Assembly: GCA_050298035.1 (NCBI GenBank) | Contig: JBNKTK010000028.1 | Span: 1-33,582, forward strand | Length of the DNA stretch: 33,582 bases | Source of the DNA: Gaoshiqia sp050298035 | GTDB taxonomy: Bacteria > Bacteroidota > Bacteroidia > Bacteroidales > Prolixibacteraceae | Direction: 5' to 3' | Part shown: positions 6,364-13,603 of the stretch, one piece after another | Layout: each line of letters begins with the position of its first letter | Position numbering within the stretch: position 1 is the first letter of the stretch | Translations under genes and position numbers: made by a program | Notes under the pieces: generated by a model | Told to the model about the DNA's origin: nothing | Seen by the model: the letters and a program-made list of their open reading frames with translations, nothing else | Database searches by the model: none

Positions 6364-8850
6364 ATGAAAATAATGAAAAAGGTACTAATCACAATGGGGG
6401 TAATCGTAATGTTCCTGACCGGTACTGCCCAAAAGAAATGGCAAAAAGAAGGAATAAAACGATCAGGCCCTGTTTGTTATGCCTCAAAAACGTCACACAA
6501 AAGTTATATAGCTCCTCCTGAAGAATATCTAAAACGTTTGAAGTCGGGACAAGCCAAGCAGTCTCAGATCATCGTCGACTATGTCGGATTTACGGATACC
6601 CCTAAAGCAGCATTCGAATATGCTGTTGATATTTGGGAATATTTGCTCCGTTCACCGGTCCCAATCCACATGACTGCAAGGTGGACATCATTAGACACCG
6701 ATGTGCTTGGTAATTGTAGTCCGTATGAATATTACGGAAATTTTGAAGGTGCCCCCCTAAAAGACCATTACTATCCGGTTGCCCTGGCCGAAAAATTGAC
6801 TGGAACTGAGATTAACGGGGAAACAACTCCCGATATGATTGCTCAATTCAACAAAGACAACAAAGACTGGTACTTTGGAACAGACGGGAACACTCCGGCC
6901 AACAAGTACGACTTTGTTTCAATCGTGATGCACGAAATTGCCCACGGACTAGGCTTTACCGGTTCATTTTCGGAAAATAGCGGTTTGGGGACATATGGCA
7001 GTGCCGAAAGTTTTCCGGATGTTTTTGATGAATTTGTTATCAATCGTAACCAGCAACAACTTATTGACACAACTTTGTTTGCCAATCCTTCGGCTGAACT
7101 CCTGCAGCAACTTACTTCAGGCTTCTTATACTCTAAAAGCGATGTGGCAAAACAATCAAGCAGCGACGGGAAATATCCCCGGCTTTACGCCCCCGACCCT
7201 TTTGATAACGGGTCGAGCATCTATCACCTGAACGAGTACACTTACATGCCGGGCGATACGAACTCGCTGATGACCCCATTTGCGGGTGCCGGTGAAGCCA
7301 TTCATCATCCGGGGCCACATGTCCTCGGGATTTTTGCCGACATGGGATGGATTTACACCAGCATCATTCATCAGGAAATAGGCGACATAGAAACGGTAAC
7401 GGAACCCATTCCGGTTTTCGCAACCATTTCAACCGACACCGGTATCGACTCAAGTTCTGTAACCCTGGTTTATACAACCGCCGAATTTGACACGGCAGAT
7501 AGCATCTCCCTTCAATACGATCCTGTTAACGGCAGGTTCAGTGCCACATTCCCAAACCTGGAAAACGGGAAAGTGAAATATTACCTGGCCGTAACAGATA
7601 CTGCCCAACGTGTATTCCGACTCCCGACAGAAGTGCCAAATGATTATTTCGACTTCATTATCGGACCAGATACAATTCCTCCGGTAATCACGCACGATCC
7701 GGTTAAATATATGCTGGAACTGGTACAAACGGCAGATATCGATGTTACAGCCACCGATAATATCGGGATTGCCACAGTTGTTGTTGAATACAAAATCAAT
7801 AATCAGGATGCCATTGAACTACCGCTTACTGAAACAGACAGTGTGACTTTTTCGGGACAATTCAATTTTGACGGCTTGGTTGACGGAGATTCGGTCAGCT
7901 ACCGGATTATTGCCACAGATTCCTCCTCAAATTCAATGACAGCAAGCCTACCCGAGGTTGGATATTTCACGTTCTACGTCAATGGGATTTACGACCCCGT
8001 TACCAGCTATTCCAATGATTTCAACACAAAAGACCTCGATTTTATATCCTCTGACTTTTATACTGCCACGGAAGCATTTTTTGACAATGGAACACTAAAC
8101 AGCCCGCATCCATATCCAAGTCCGGATCAGGATGACACAAACTATGAGTTTACTGCCCTGCTGAAATATCCAATCATCTTGTCCAATTACATCAAAATGA
8201 CTTTTAATGAAGTAGTTTTGGTTGAACCCGGAGAAACAGGAACCGTATTTGGCGATGACGAATTTTGGGACTATGCAGTTGTGGAAGGCTCGAAAAAAGG
8301 ACAGGATAATTGGCTTCCCCTCGTGGATGGATATGATTCGAGGGCAAACTCAACCTGGTTGCTCACCTATAACAGTTACATCAGCGGGAATAATTCCATT
8401 GCTGTTGGCAAGAAAAGCTTTTTCAACCTTAGAAACATCAACCTGCTCGAAAACGGTAATTTTGCAACCGGCGATACGATCCTCATTCGCTTCAGGCTAT
8501 TCTCTGACCCCTACGCCCATGGTTGGGGCTGGGCCATTGACAACCTGACGATACAAAGCCCGCCAACGGATGCCGGTTATGCAGAGATTTCACCTGCAAG
8601 TGTCGCCATCTATCCCAACCCGGTAAAAGACAAACTACTGATTAAAGGCAGCTTTGACAAGTATGTAGGAGAAATTACAATTAGCCTGAGAAATAGCACA
8701 GGTACACTTGAATATCAGAAACTTATAAACCCAAAAATTAATCAATTCGAAGAAATTATCGATACAAGTCCTCTTAGCCCCGGTTTGTATTTGGTAACAA
8801 TCCAATATGAAAACGGGCAAATCAGCACAGAAAAGATCATTAAGCAGTAA
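6364..8850 (+). CDS. Secreted zinc metalloprotease with T9SS C-terminal sorting domain
   Basis: The protein has 828 residues from the ATG at 6364; the ATG at 6373 (MKKVLITMG) is equally plausible. A signal peptide ends near TGTAQ. The catalytic region carries MHEIAHGLGF (about 189-198), an HExxHxxG zinc site of metzincin type, with NSLMTPFAG about 110 residues later as a probable Met-turn. This is followed by Ig-like or FN3-like beta-rich modules and a jelly-roll-like region. The last 85 residues, starting at IYPNPVKDKLLI and ending GQISTEKIIKQ, form a type A sorting domain recognised by the type IX secretion system, which is removed on export. The protein is therefore probably released or anchored at the cell surface. 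The zinc ligands look intact; the substrate is unknown. Confidence 0.88.
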   Translation: MKIMKKVLITMGVIVMFLTGTAQKKWQKEGIKRSGPVCYASKTSHKSYIAPPEEYLKRLKSGQAKQSQIIVDYVGFTDTPKAAFEYAVDIWEYLLRSPVPIHMTARWTSLDTDVLGNCSPYEYYGNFEGAPLKDHYYPVALAEKLTGTEINGETTPDMIAQFNKDNKDWYFGTDGNTPANKYDFVSIVMHEIAHGLGFTGSFSENSGLGTYGSAESFPDVFDEFVINRNQQQLIDTTLFANPSAELLQQLTSGFLYSKSDVAKQSSSDGKYPRLYAPDPFDNGSSIYHLNEYTYMPGDTNSLMTPFAGAGEAIHHPGPHVLGIFADMGWIYTSIIHQEIGDIETVTEPIPVFATISTDTGIDSSSVTLVYTTAEFDTADSISLQYDPVNGRFSATFPNLENGKVKYYLAVTDTAQRVFRLPTEVPNDYFDFIIGPDTIPPVITHDPVKYMLELVQTADIDVTATDNIGIATVVVEYKINNQDAIELPLTETDSVTFSGQFNFDGLVDGDSVSYRIIATDSSSNSMTASLPEVGYFTFYVNGIYDPVTSYSNDFNTKDLDFISSDFYTATEAFFDNGTLNSPHPYPSPDQDDTNYEFTALLKYPIILSNYIKMTFNEVVLVEPGETGTVFGDDEFWDYAVVEGSKKGQDNWLPLVDGYDSRANSTWLLTYNSYISGNNSIAVGKKSFFNLRNINLLENGNFATGDTILIRFRLFSDPYAHGWGWAIDNLTIQSPPTDAGYAEISPASVAIYPNPVKDKLLIKGSFDKYVGEITISLRNSTGTLEYQKLINPKINQFEEIIDTSPLSPGLYLVTIQYENGQISTEKIIKQ

Positions 8851-8956
8851 AACACAAAAATTAAGTTTCAGTTAAAATACTCCCATATTCACCTGAAACA
8901 CTGACAAATACACAGCAAACCAAGGAGAGAAAAACAAATCGTTTTTTATCGCAGGT

Positions 8957-8985
8957 TTTGATTTTAAAATAAATATCTATATTTG
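8957..8985 (+). promoter_or_regulatory. Promoter of the aromatic leader-peptide/tyrA operon
   Basis: TTTG at 8957-8960 and TATATTTG at 8978-8985, 17 bases apart, fit the Bacteroidota promoter consensus. Transcription would start near 8990, about 20 bases before the leader-peptide ATG at 9010. Confidence 0.65.
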
Positions 8986-9009
8986 CTTCCAAATTGAAAG
9001 AGACAAGAC

Positions 9010-9078
9010 ATGCTTTTTAACAACTCATTTTATTACTGGTTTTATTATTTCGGTTCAGCAAGCGGGGTCGAGCAGTAG
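9010..9078 (+). CDS. Aromatic-rich attenuator leader peptide (22 residues)
   Basis: The short frame encodes M-L-F-N-N-S followed by FYYWFYYF and then GSASGVEQ and a TAG. Eight consecutive codons (9028-9051) specify Phe, Tyr, Tyr, Trp, Phe, Tyr, Tyr, Phe, and another Phe is at position 3. A promoter lies just upstream, and an intrinsic terminator lies between this frame and the prephenate dehydrogenase gene. This is the architecture of pheL/trpL-type leader peptides, whose translation senses charged tRNA levels. Here the codons cover all three aromatic amino acids, which suits an operon carrying the first common step (DAHP synthase) and the tyrosine branch. The frame is too short to be scored by coding statistics; the call rests on composition and position. 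Confidence 0.85.
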   Translation: MLFNNSFYYWFYYFGSASGVEQ

Positions 9079-9121
9079 AGTATTGTTAAAAAGTAAAATG
9101 ATAAAATACTAGAAGGTCCCG
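9063..9121 (+). promoter_or_regulatory. Antiterminator pairing of the aromatic attenuator
   Basis: CGGGGTC (9063-9069), inside the last codons of the leader peptide, can pair with GGTCCCG (9115-9121), the 5' arm of the terminator, as seven pairs including two G-U. AGTATT (9079-9084) pairs perfectly with AATACT (9105-9110) inside that loop. A ribosome stalled on the aromatic codons would leave 9063-9069 free, so this fold would block the terminator. A ribosome reaching the stop at 9076-9078 would cover both upstream arms and let the terminator form. Confidence 0.65.
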
Positions 9122-9143
9122 AGTTAATCGGGACTTTTTTTTT
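9115..9143 (+). terminator. Attenuator terminator before tyrA
   Basis: GTCCCGA (9116-9122) and TCGGGAC (9128-9134) form a perfect seven-pair stem with a five-base loop, followed by nine T (9135-9143). It lies 12 bases before the tyrA start and after the leader peptide, so it must be conditional for the operon to be expressed. Confidence 0.9.
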
Positions 9144-9155
9144 AATAGCCATACC

Positions 9156-10049
9156 ATGAATGTAACAATTATCGGATTAGGATTAATTGGCGGATCGATA
9201 GCCAGGGATCTGCGAAAATCAAGGTTTGCCACACACATTACCGGGGTTGATTCCAGCCCGGAGCATGCCAGGCAAGCGTTGGAGATTAAACTTGTTGATG
9301 AGGTAAAACCTCTCGAGGAGGCCGTGCAATCTGCCGACCTGGTCATTCTCGCCATCCCGGTCGATAAGATACTGGCGCTCCTGCCCAAAGTTCTTGATCT
9401 GGTTTCAGACAGAACAACTGTCACCGATATGGGGTCAACCAAAAAGTTTATCTCCGAAACAATTGACAGTCATCCTAAAAGACGCAATTACATTGCTGCC
9501 CACCCGATGTCGGGTACCGAACATTCCGGCCCCACTGCCGCATTGGAAGGTTTGTTTACCGGCAAAATTGCCATTATTTGTGATCACGAGAAAAGCGGGC
9601 CGCAACACCTGGCCCTTATCGAAAAGATGTTTCAAACGATGGGAATGAATATCGCCTACATGTCGTCAGACGAACAGGACCACAGCACGGCCTTTATTTC
9701 CCACCTGCCGCACGCAGCAGCTTTTGCCCTGGCCAATGCCGTTCAGGATAAAGAAGACCGCTCCATTATTTTCGACCTGGCAAGTGGAGGATTTCGCTCA
9801 ACAGTGCGACTGGCCAAAAGTACTCCGTCAATGTGGGGGCCAATTTTTCAACAAAACAAAGAGTACGTTGTTGAATCGCTGGAGGTTTACATCAAACACC
9901 TGATCGACTTTAAAGAAAGCATTGAGAAAGACGAAAAAAGGATGTATGCACTTATGGAAAATGCTAATAAAATCAGGGGAATACTCGGAGGAGAAAACCC
10001 TTCGCTGATAAAAAACGAGGAAAAGATTGTTAAATTTTATACAAAATAA
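9156..10049 (+). CDS. tyrA: Prephenate dehydrogenase
   Basis: TyrA oxidatively decarboxylates prephenate to 4-hydroxyphenylpyruvate, the committed step to tyrosine, with NAD(P)+. The protein has 297 residues. It opens with VTIIGLGLIGGSIARDL, a Rossmann nucleotide-binding loop (G7, G9, G12). The dehydrogenase motif HPMSGTEHSGP follows at about residues 112-122, and the C-terminal half is a helical dimerisation domain. No ACT regulatory domain is present, so feedback control may rest on the attenuator rather than on this enzyme. It ends one base before the next ATG, so the two genes are translationally close and certainly share a transcript. The neighbouring prephenate dehydratase (pheA) and aminotransferase often found with these genes in Bacteroidota are not in the window. 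Confidence 0.93.
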   Translation: MNVTIIGLGLIGGSIARDLRKSRFATHITGVDSSPEHARQALEIKLVDEVKPLEEAVQSADLVILAIPVDKILALLPKVLDLVSDRTTVTDMGSTKKFISETIDSHPKRRNYIAAHPMSGTEHSGPTAALEGLFTGKIAIICDHEKSGPQHLALIEKMFQTMGMNIAYMSSDEQDHSTAFISHLPHAAAFALANAVQDKEDRSIIFDLASGGFRSTVRLAKSTPSMWGPIFQQNKEYVVESLEVYIKHLIDFKESIEKDEKRMYALMENANKIRGILGGENPSLIKNEEKIVKFYTK

Positions 10050-10050
10050 G

Positions 10051-11142
10051 ATGGGAGTAGATTTAGAAATCAGGCCAATTAAAGAATGGTTGCCAAACCT
10101 CAACAACCCGTTGTTGATTGCAGGCCCATGCAGCCTCGAAACGGAAGAGCAAACACTGGAAACTGCCCGCATGCTGGCAAAAGACCCCCGGGTTTTTGTT
10201 TTCCGTGGCGGTGTTTGGAAACCCAGGACCAGACCGGGTAGCTTTGAAGGAGTTGGATCGGTTGGCCTAAAATGGTTGCAAGAGGTAAAAAAAGAAACCG
10301 GATTGCCGGTAGGAACTGAAGTTGCCAATGCACAACATACCGAAGAAGCGTTGAAAGCCGGACTGGATGTCCTGTGGATTGGCGCCCGCTCAACAGCAAG
10401 CCCTTTTGTGGTTCAGGAAATTGCTGACGTGGTAAAAGGAACCGATGCTGTTGTTATGGTTAAAAACCCGGTTAACCCGGACGTGCAACTGTGGATGGGC
10501 GCTTTTGAGCGCTTAAGCCAGGCCGGTATCAAAAACCTGGTTGGTATTCATCGCGGGTTCACCCCGTTTCGCGAAACCAAATACCGGAACTATCCGAACT
10601 GGAAAACTTTTATCGAGCTGAGAAGGTTGATGCCGAACCTGCCTGTTATCTGCGATCCAAGTCACATTGCCGGAAAACGTGAGTATTTGTTCGAGATTTC
10701 GCAAAAAGCTTTCGACATGGGCATGGAAGGTCTGATGCTTGAATCTCACCGCGACCCATCCTGTGCGCTTAGCGACAAAGATCAGCAGGTTACTCCTGCA
10801 GACCTGGCAAAAATTCTCGACAAACTGGTTATCCGCAGTTCATCGGTGAATAACAAACAGTTTGAGAACCAACTGGAACTGCTCCGTAGCAGAATTGATG
10901 CCCTTGATGCGGAACTGCTCGAAGTACTGTCTTCACGGATGGACATTGCCCGCGAAATCGGTCGGTACAAAAAAGAAAATAACGTGACTGCCCTCCAAAT
11001 TAACCGATGGACTGAATTGATGAACAGCCGTCTGGCGCTTGGTGAGAAGCTTAATCTGAACAAAACTTTTGTACAGATTCTTTTTCAGCTGATCCACGAG
11101 GATTCGGTTCGGATGCAAACGGAAATTATGGACGAAGAATAA
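10051..11142 (+). CDS. Bifunctional DAHP synthase / chorismate mutase (type II)
   Basis: The protein has 363 residues from the ATG at 10051, one base after the tyrA stop; a frame starting inside tyrA at 10027 is less likely. Residues about 20-255 are a type I-beta DAHP synthase of the KDO8P-like class: LLIAGPCSLETEEQ, KPRTRPGSFEG and CDPSHIAGKREY supply the phosphoenolpyruvate, phosphate and metal contacts. Residues about 275-355 are an AroQ-type all-helical chorismate mutase, from LELLRSRIDALDAELLEVL through IGRYKKENNV. The fusion joins the entry step of the shikimate pathway to the chorismate branch point, and the mutase domain is known in homologues to mediate feedback by prephenate. Together with tyrA it leads carbon to tyrosine. 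A terminator follows 20 bases after the stop. Confidence 0.93.
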   Translation: MGVDLEIRPIKEWLPNLNNPLLIAGPCSLETEEQTLETARMLAKDPRVFVFRGGVWKPRTRPGSFEGVGSVGLKWLQEVKKETGLPVGTEVANAQHTEEALKAGLDVLWIGARSTASPFVVQEIADVVKGTDAVVMVKNPVNPDVQLWMGAFERLSQAGIKNLVGIHRGFTPFRETKYRNYPNWKTFIELRRLMPNLPVICDPSHIAGKREYLFEISQKAFDMGMEGLMLESHRDPSCALSDKDQQVTPADLAKILDKLVIRSSSVNNKQFENQLELLRSRIDALDAELLEVLSSRMDIAREIGRYKKENNVTALQINRWTELMNSRLALGEKLNLNKTFVQILFQLIHEDSVRMQTEIMDEE

Positions 11143-11162
11143 AATCGAAAATGATTGATATT

Positions 11163-11194
11163 AAAGGACTGCCTCTCGGTGGTCCTTTTGTTTT
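11163..11194 (+). terminator. Intrinsic terminator of the tyrA operon
   Basis: AAAGGAC (11163-11169) pairs with GTCCTTT (11182-11188), followed by TTTTGTTTTT. It stands just after the DAHP synthase-chorismate mutase stop and before the convergent rnpA gene. Confidence 0.85.
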
Positions 11195-11301
11195 TATTGC
11201 AGTTCAACTCGGCTTAACACTACACACTAATATCAAACAACCTGACAACAACGACAACCAGATATCACCGTTGAGGGGGCAAAGCTCACAACAAGCTCAT
11301 G

Positions 11302-11682
11302 CTATTTTATCAACTCAGCCAACCTTGCCAGAGCTTTTTTCATGCTCTTCTCAATCACATCATATTCCTTCAGTTCTTTTGCCGAGAAGATAAACATGAC
11401 GGCCATCTGACTATTTTCCGGGACAGATTGGTACAGGATAGATTTATTCAAACGGTAAGCTTCACGCATCCTGCGTTTGAGATAGTTACGCTTGACAGCC
11501 CTTTTGAAATTCTTTTTTGAAACGGAGAATGTTGCCTGTACAGGATAAACTGTTTGAAGGGGCATTTTACGGAAAACAACCTTCAGCGGAAAAATAAAAA
11601 AGGATTCGCCCTCGGAAAACAAATCCCCGATTGCCTTTCGGCTGCATAGCCTTTCCTCTTTACTTAAGCTGTTTTCACTCAT
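11302..11682 (-). CDS. rnpA: Ribonuclease P protein component
   Basis: RnpA is the basic protein that binds the RNase P RNA and helps it cut the 5' leader from tRNA precursors. The protein has 126 residues. The family pattern is clear: an early aromatic-rich strand (FFIFPLKVVF), the VSKKNFKRAVKRN loop, and the basic RNA-binding helix KRNYLKRRMREAYRLNK at about residues 62-78. Length and charge are typical. In many bacteria rnpA sits beside rpmH and dnaA; here it follows hemD and a DUF4271 gene, an arrangement I recall from Bacteroidota. A yidD gene, often its next neighbour, does not fit in the 160 bases downstream. A hairpin between hemD and rnpA suggests partly independent expression. Confidence 0.9.
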   Translation of the reverse strand: MSENSLSKEERLCSRKAIGDLFSEGESFFIFPLKVVFRKMPLQTVYPVQATFSVSKKNFKRAVKRNYLKRRMREAYRLNKSILYQSVPENSQMAVMFIFSAKELKEYDVIEKSMKKALARLAELIK

Positions 11683-11702
11683 TTACCGGCAAAAGTACAA
11701 TA

Positions 11703-11732
11703 AAAAAAGGGGAAAAAACTTCCCCCTTTTTT
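11703..11732 (-). terminator. Terminator-like hairpin between hemD and rnpA
   Basis: AAAAAGGGG-AA pairs with TT-CCCC-TTTTT around a short A-rich loop; on the minus strand the second arm is followed by seven T. It is downstream of the hemD stop and only 20 bases upstream of the rnpA start, so it would reduce read-through into rnpA. Confidence 0.7.
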
Positions 11733-11751
11733 GTTTATATCACTCTGAAAA

Positions 11752-12501
11752 TTACTTCGACTTATTGTGTTTCTTAATGAATTGCTCCAAAGCCATGGTC
11801 ATTGACGGTGCCTGGGCAGTTGGCGCTTCAATATCGAGTCGTAACCCGGCCTCTTTTACTGCTGCTGCAGTACTTGGTCCAAACGATGCAATCTTTGTAT
11901 CATTTTGGACGAAATCCGGGAAGTTCTGTTTTAATGATTTAATTCCGGAAGGGCTGAAAAATACCAGAATATCATAATTCACTTCCTTCAAGTCAGACAG
12001 ATCGCTACTAACTGTCCGGTAAAGAATTGCCTTTGTGTATGTAAAGCCACCTTTATCCAGCAAATTCGGAATCTCTTGCTTGTGAATGTGCGACAAAGGA
12101 ACAAGGAATTTATCATCCTTATGCTTCTTCATCAGTTCAATCAAGTCGGTAAACATTCCGTTTCCGTAGAAAATTTTTCGTTTACGGTAAACAATGTATT
12201 TCTGCAGATAAAATGCTGTTGCTTCGGAAATACAAAAATATTTCATGGTATCAGGAACCGTAATACGCATTTCCTGACAAATCCGGAAAAAATGGTCAAT
12301 TGCAGTACGACTCGTAAATATTACGGCCGTATGATCCAAAATCTGGATCCTTGTCTGCCTGAATTCTTTAGCAGAGACTCCCTCAACCTGAATGAATGGA
12401 CGGAAATCTACCTGAACACTTGTTTTTTCTGCTAAATCAAAATAGGGGGATTTTGCTGACTCAGGCTTTGGCTGTGAAACTAAAATTTTCTTGATTTTCA
12501 A
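11752..12501 (-). CDS. hemD: Uroporphyrinogen-III synthase (HemD-like)
   Basis: HemD closes and isomerises hydroxymethylbilane into uroporphyrinogen III in tetrapyrrole synthesis. The protein has 249 residues. It shows the two-lobed alternating beta/alpha pattern: ILVSQPKPES at the N-terminus, AVIFTSRTAIDHFF (about residues 58-71) in the first lobe, VFFSPSGIKSL (about 183-193) and IASFGPSTAAAVKEAGL (about 204-220) in the second. The sequence is divergent, as is usual for HemD. The start appears to be a TTG at 12501: an in-frame stop lies four codons upstream and the nearest internal ATG would remove conserved sequence. It lies 32 bases after the DUF4271 gene on the same strand. No other haem gene is in the window. 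Confidence 0.85.
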   Translation of the reverse strand: MKIKKILVSQPKPESAKSPYFDLAEKTSVQVDFRPFIQVEGVSAKEFRQTRIQILDHTAVIFTSRTAIDHFFRICQEMRITVPDTMKYFCISEATAFYLQKYIVYRKRKIFYGNGMFTDLIELMKKHKDDKFLVPLSHIHKQEIPNLLDKGGFTYTKAILYRTVSSDLSDLKEVNYDILVFFSPSGIKSLKQNFPDFVQNDTKIASFGPSTAAAVKEAGLRLDIEAPTAQAPSMTMALEQFIKKHNKSK

Positions 12502-12533
12502 GATCTTTATCTTTTAAACAGTTATTAACGAAC

Positions 12534-13505
12534 TTATACCAACACCAATTTATAGATGAAAAATAGTGGTAATATTTCAAGGGTACAAAGGTATAAAATC
12601 AAATAAAATATCGAAAAGTCTTTCCTCATTAAAATTTTTACACCCCGGAATATTAACAAAAAGTAGAAAGCAGCAGTTACCAATACCCCTCCAACAATAG
12701 CTATCTGGGCATTTCTCAGGGGGGCAAAAGCTATTATCAGGCTCACAGGTAAAAGAAATAAACCAAGTATCCGGTTATACACATTCATGTTAAAAAGGAA
12801 TTCCTGTGTCTCCGGAAGGCTATCACTAATGCTTCCCTGCAAAAAATAAGCTAACCGCTTTAGCCCGAAGTAAACCGTTACCCCGGCCAGGATAATTGCA
12901 AATTTGACGATACTGATTAATTGGATACCAAACAGATAAGTTTCGAAAGTTTGAAAAATAAACAAACTAAATACAAGATAAAACATCACATCGAGCCTGA
13001 AAGAGGCGTGTGTGAGGCTAAAAGAGCGCTCGCGAAACATGCGTGAAGCCGTGGCATAATTTATTGTGGAGCTGAATAATTGCTCCAGGTATTTACTGAA
13101 AAACAACCGGATGGTAGCAAGCAAGGCCAGAAGCAGGATAAAAATCCCGATCATCCAATCCGGCGTATTCCGTTCAATCTTCCTTTCGGGCAGAACGATG
13201 GTTGGCTTGCCAACTTCCTCAGTCAGCCAAACTACTTCTGCTGGCTGAATAGCCGTAACAGGAGACATGTTGTACGCATCCTGATGACCATACAAATCGT
13301 CCAATGATCTATTTTTCTTCAGGACAGGGATGAATTCTCGGCTCACAGCATCCATTGAGTCTGCTTTGCTGATGGAATCAACACGCCGGAAATGAACAGG
13401 TGAAATCAACTGGCGCGAAACGTCCAGTTTAGGGGATGAATTAATTTCAACTGCCTGGTGTAGTTGCTTCAACAAAGTATCATTCTGCATCGAATTATCA
13501 AACAT
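12534..13505 (-). CDS. DUF4271 membrane protein
   Basis: The protein has 323 residues from the ATG at 13505; a GTG three codons earlier is an alternative start. The first 110 residues are hydrophilic and probably soluble. After PDWMIGIFILLLALLATIR the rest is hydrophobic, with about six to seven membrane spans; a charged stretch (SKYLEQLFSSTINYATASRM) follows the first span. This matches DUF4271, a Bacteroidota-specific family of unknown function that I recall next to hemD. The conserved linkage suggests, but does not prove, a link to haem synthesis or envelope function. A TATTTTTG -7 element on the minus strand at 13531-13538 could drive the DUF4271-hemD unit. Confidence 0.8.
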   Translation of the reverse strand: MFDNSMQNDTLLKQLHQAVEINSSPKLDVSRQLISPVHFRRVDSISKADSMDAVSREFIPVLKKNRSLDDLYGHQDAYNMSPVTAIQPAEVVWLTEEVGKPTIVLPERKIERNTPDWMIGIFILLLALLATIRLFFSKYLEQLFSSTINYATASRMFRERSFSLTHASFRLDVMFYLVFSLFIFQTFETYLFGIQLISIVKFAIILAGVTVYFGLKRLAYFLQGSISDSLPETQEFLFNMNVYNRILGLFLLPVSLIIAFAPLRNAQIAIVGGVLVTAAFYFLLIFRGVKILMRKDFSIFYLILYLCTLEILPLFFIYKLVLV

Positions 13506-13530
13506 TCCAGCCACGTTGTAATTTTCGACA

Positions 13531-13538
13531 CAAAAATA
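13531..13538 (-). promoter_or_regulatory. -7 element for the DUF4271-hemD transcript
   Basis: TATTTTTG on the minus strand, 26 bases upstream of the ATG at 13505, fits TAnnTTTG. No clear -33 TTTG was found at the right distance. Confidence 0.45.
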
Positions 13539-13569
13539 AGCAATTCAAACCGTAAAAAAGAGAACATGC

Positions 13570-13577
13570 TACCTTTG
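13570..13577 (+). promoter_or_regulatory. -7 element for the dihydrouridine synthase gene
   Basis: TACCTTTG fits TAnnTTTG and lies 26 bases before the ATG at 13604. The two divergent promoters share an intergenic region of less than 100 bases. Confidence 0.5.
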
Positions 13578-13603
13578 TCTTAAATTTTTAACCGTTTGGG
13601 ACA

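Noticed and set aside
8865..8899. GTTTCAG/CTGAAAC repeat after the metalloprotease as a terminator
   Set aside because: The loop is about 21 bases and no T run follows either arm.
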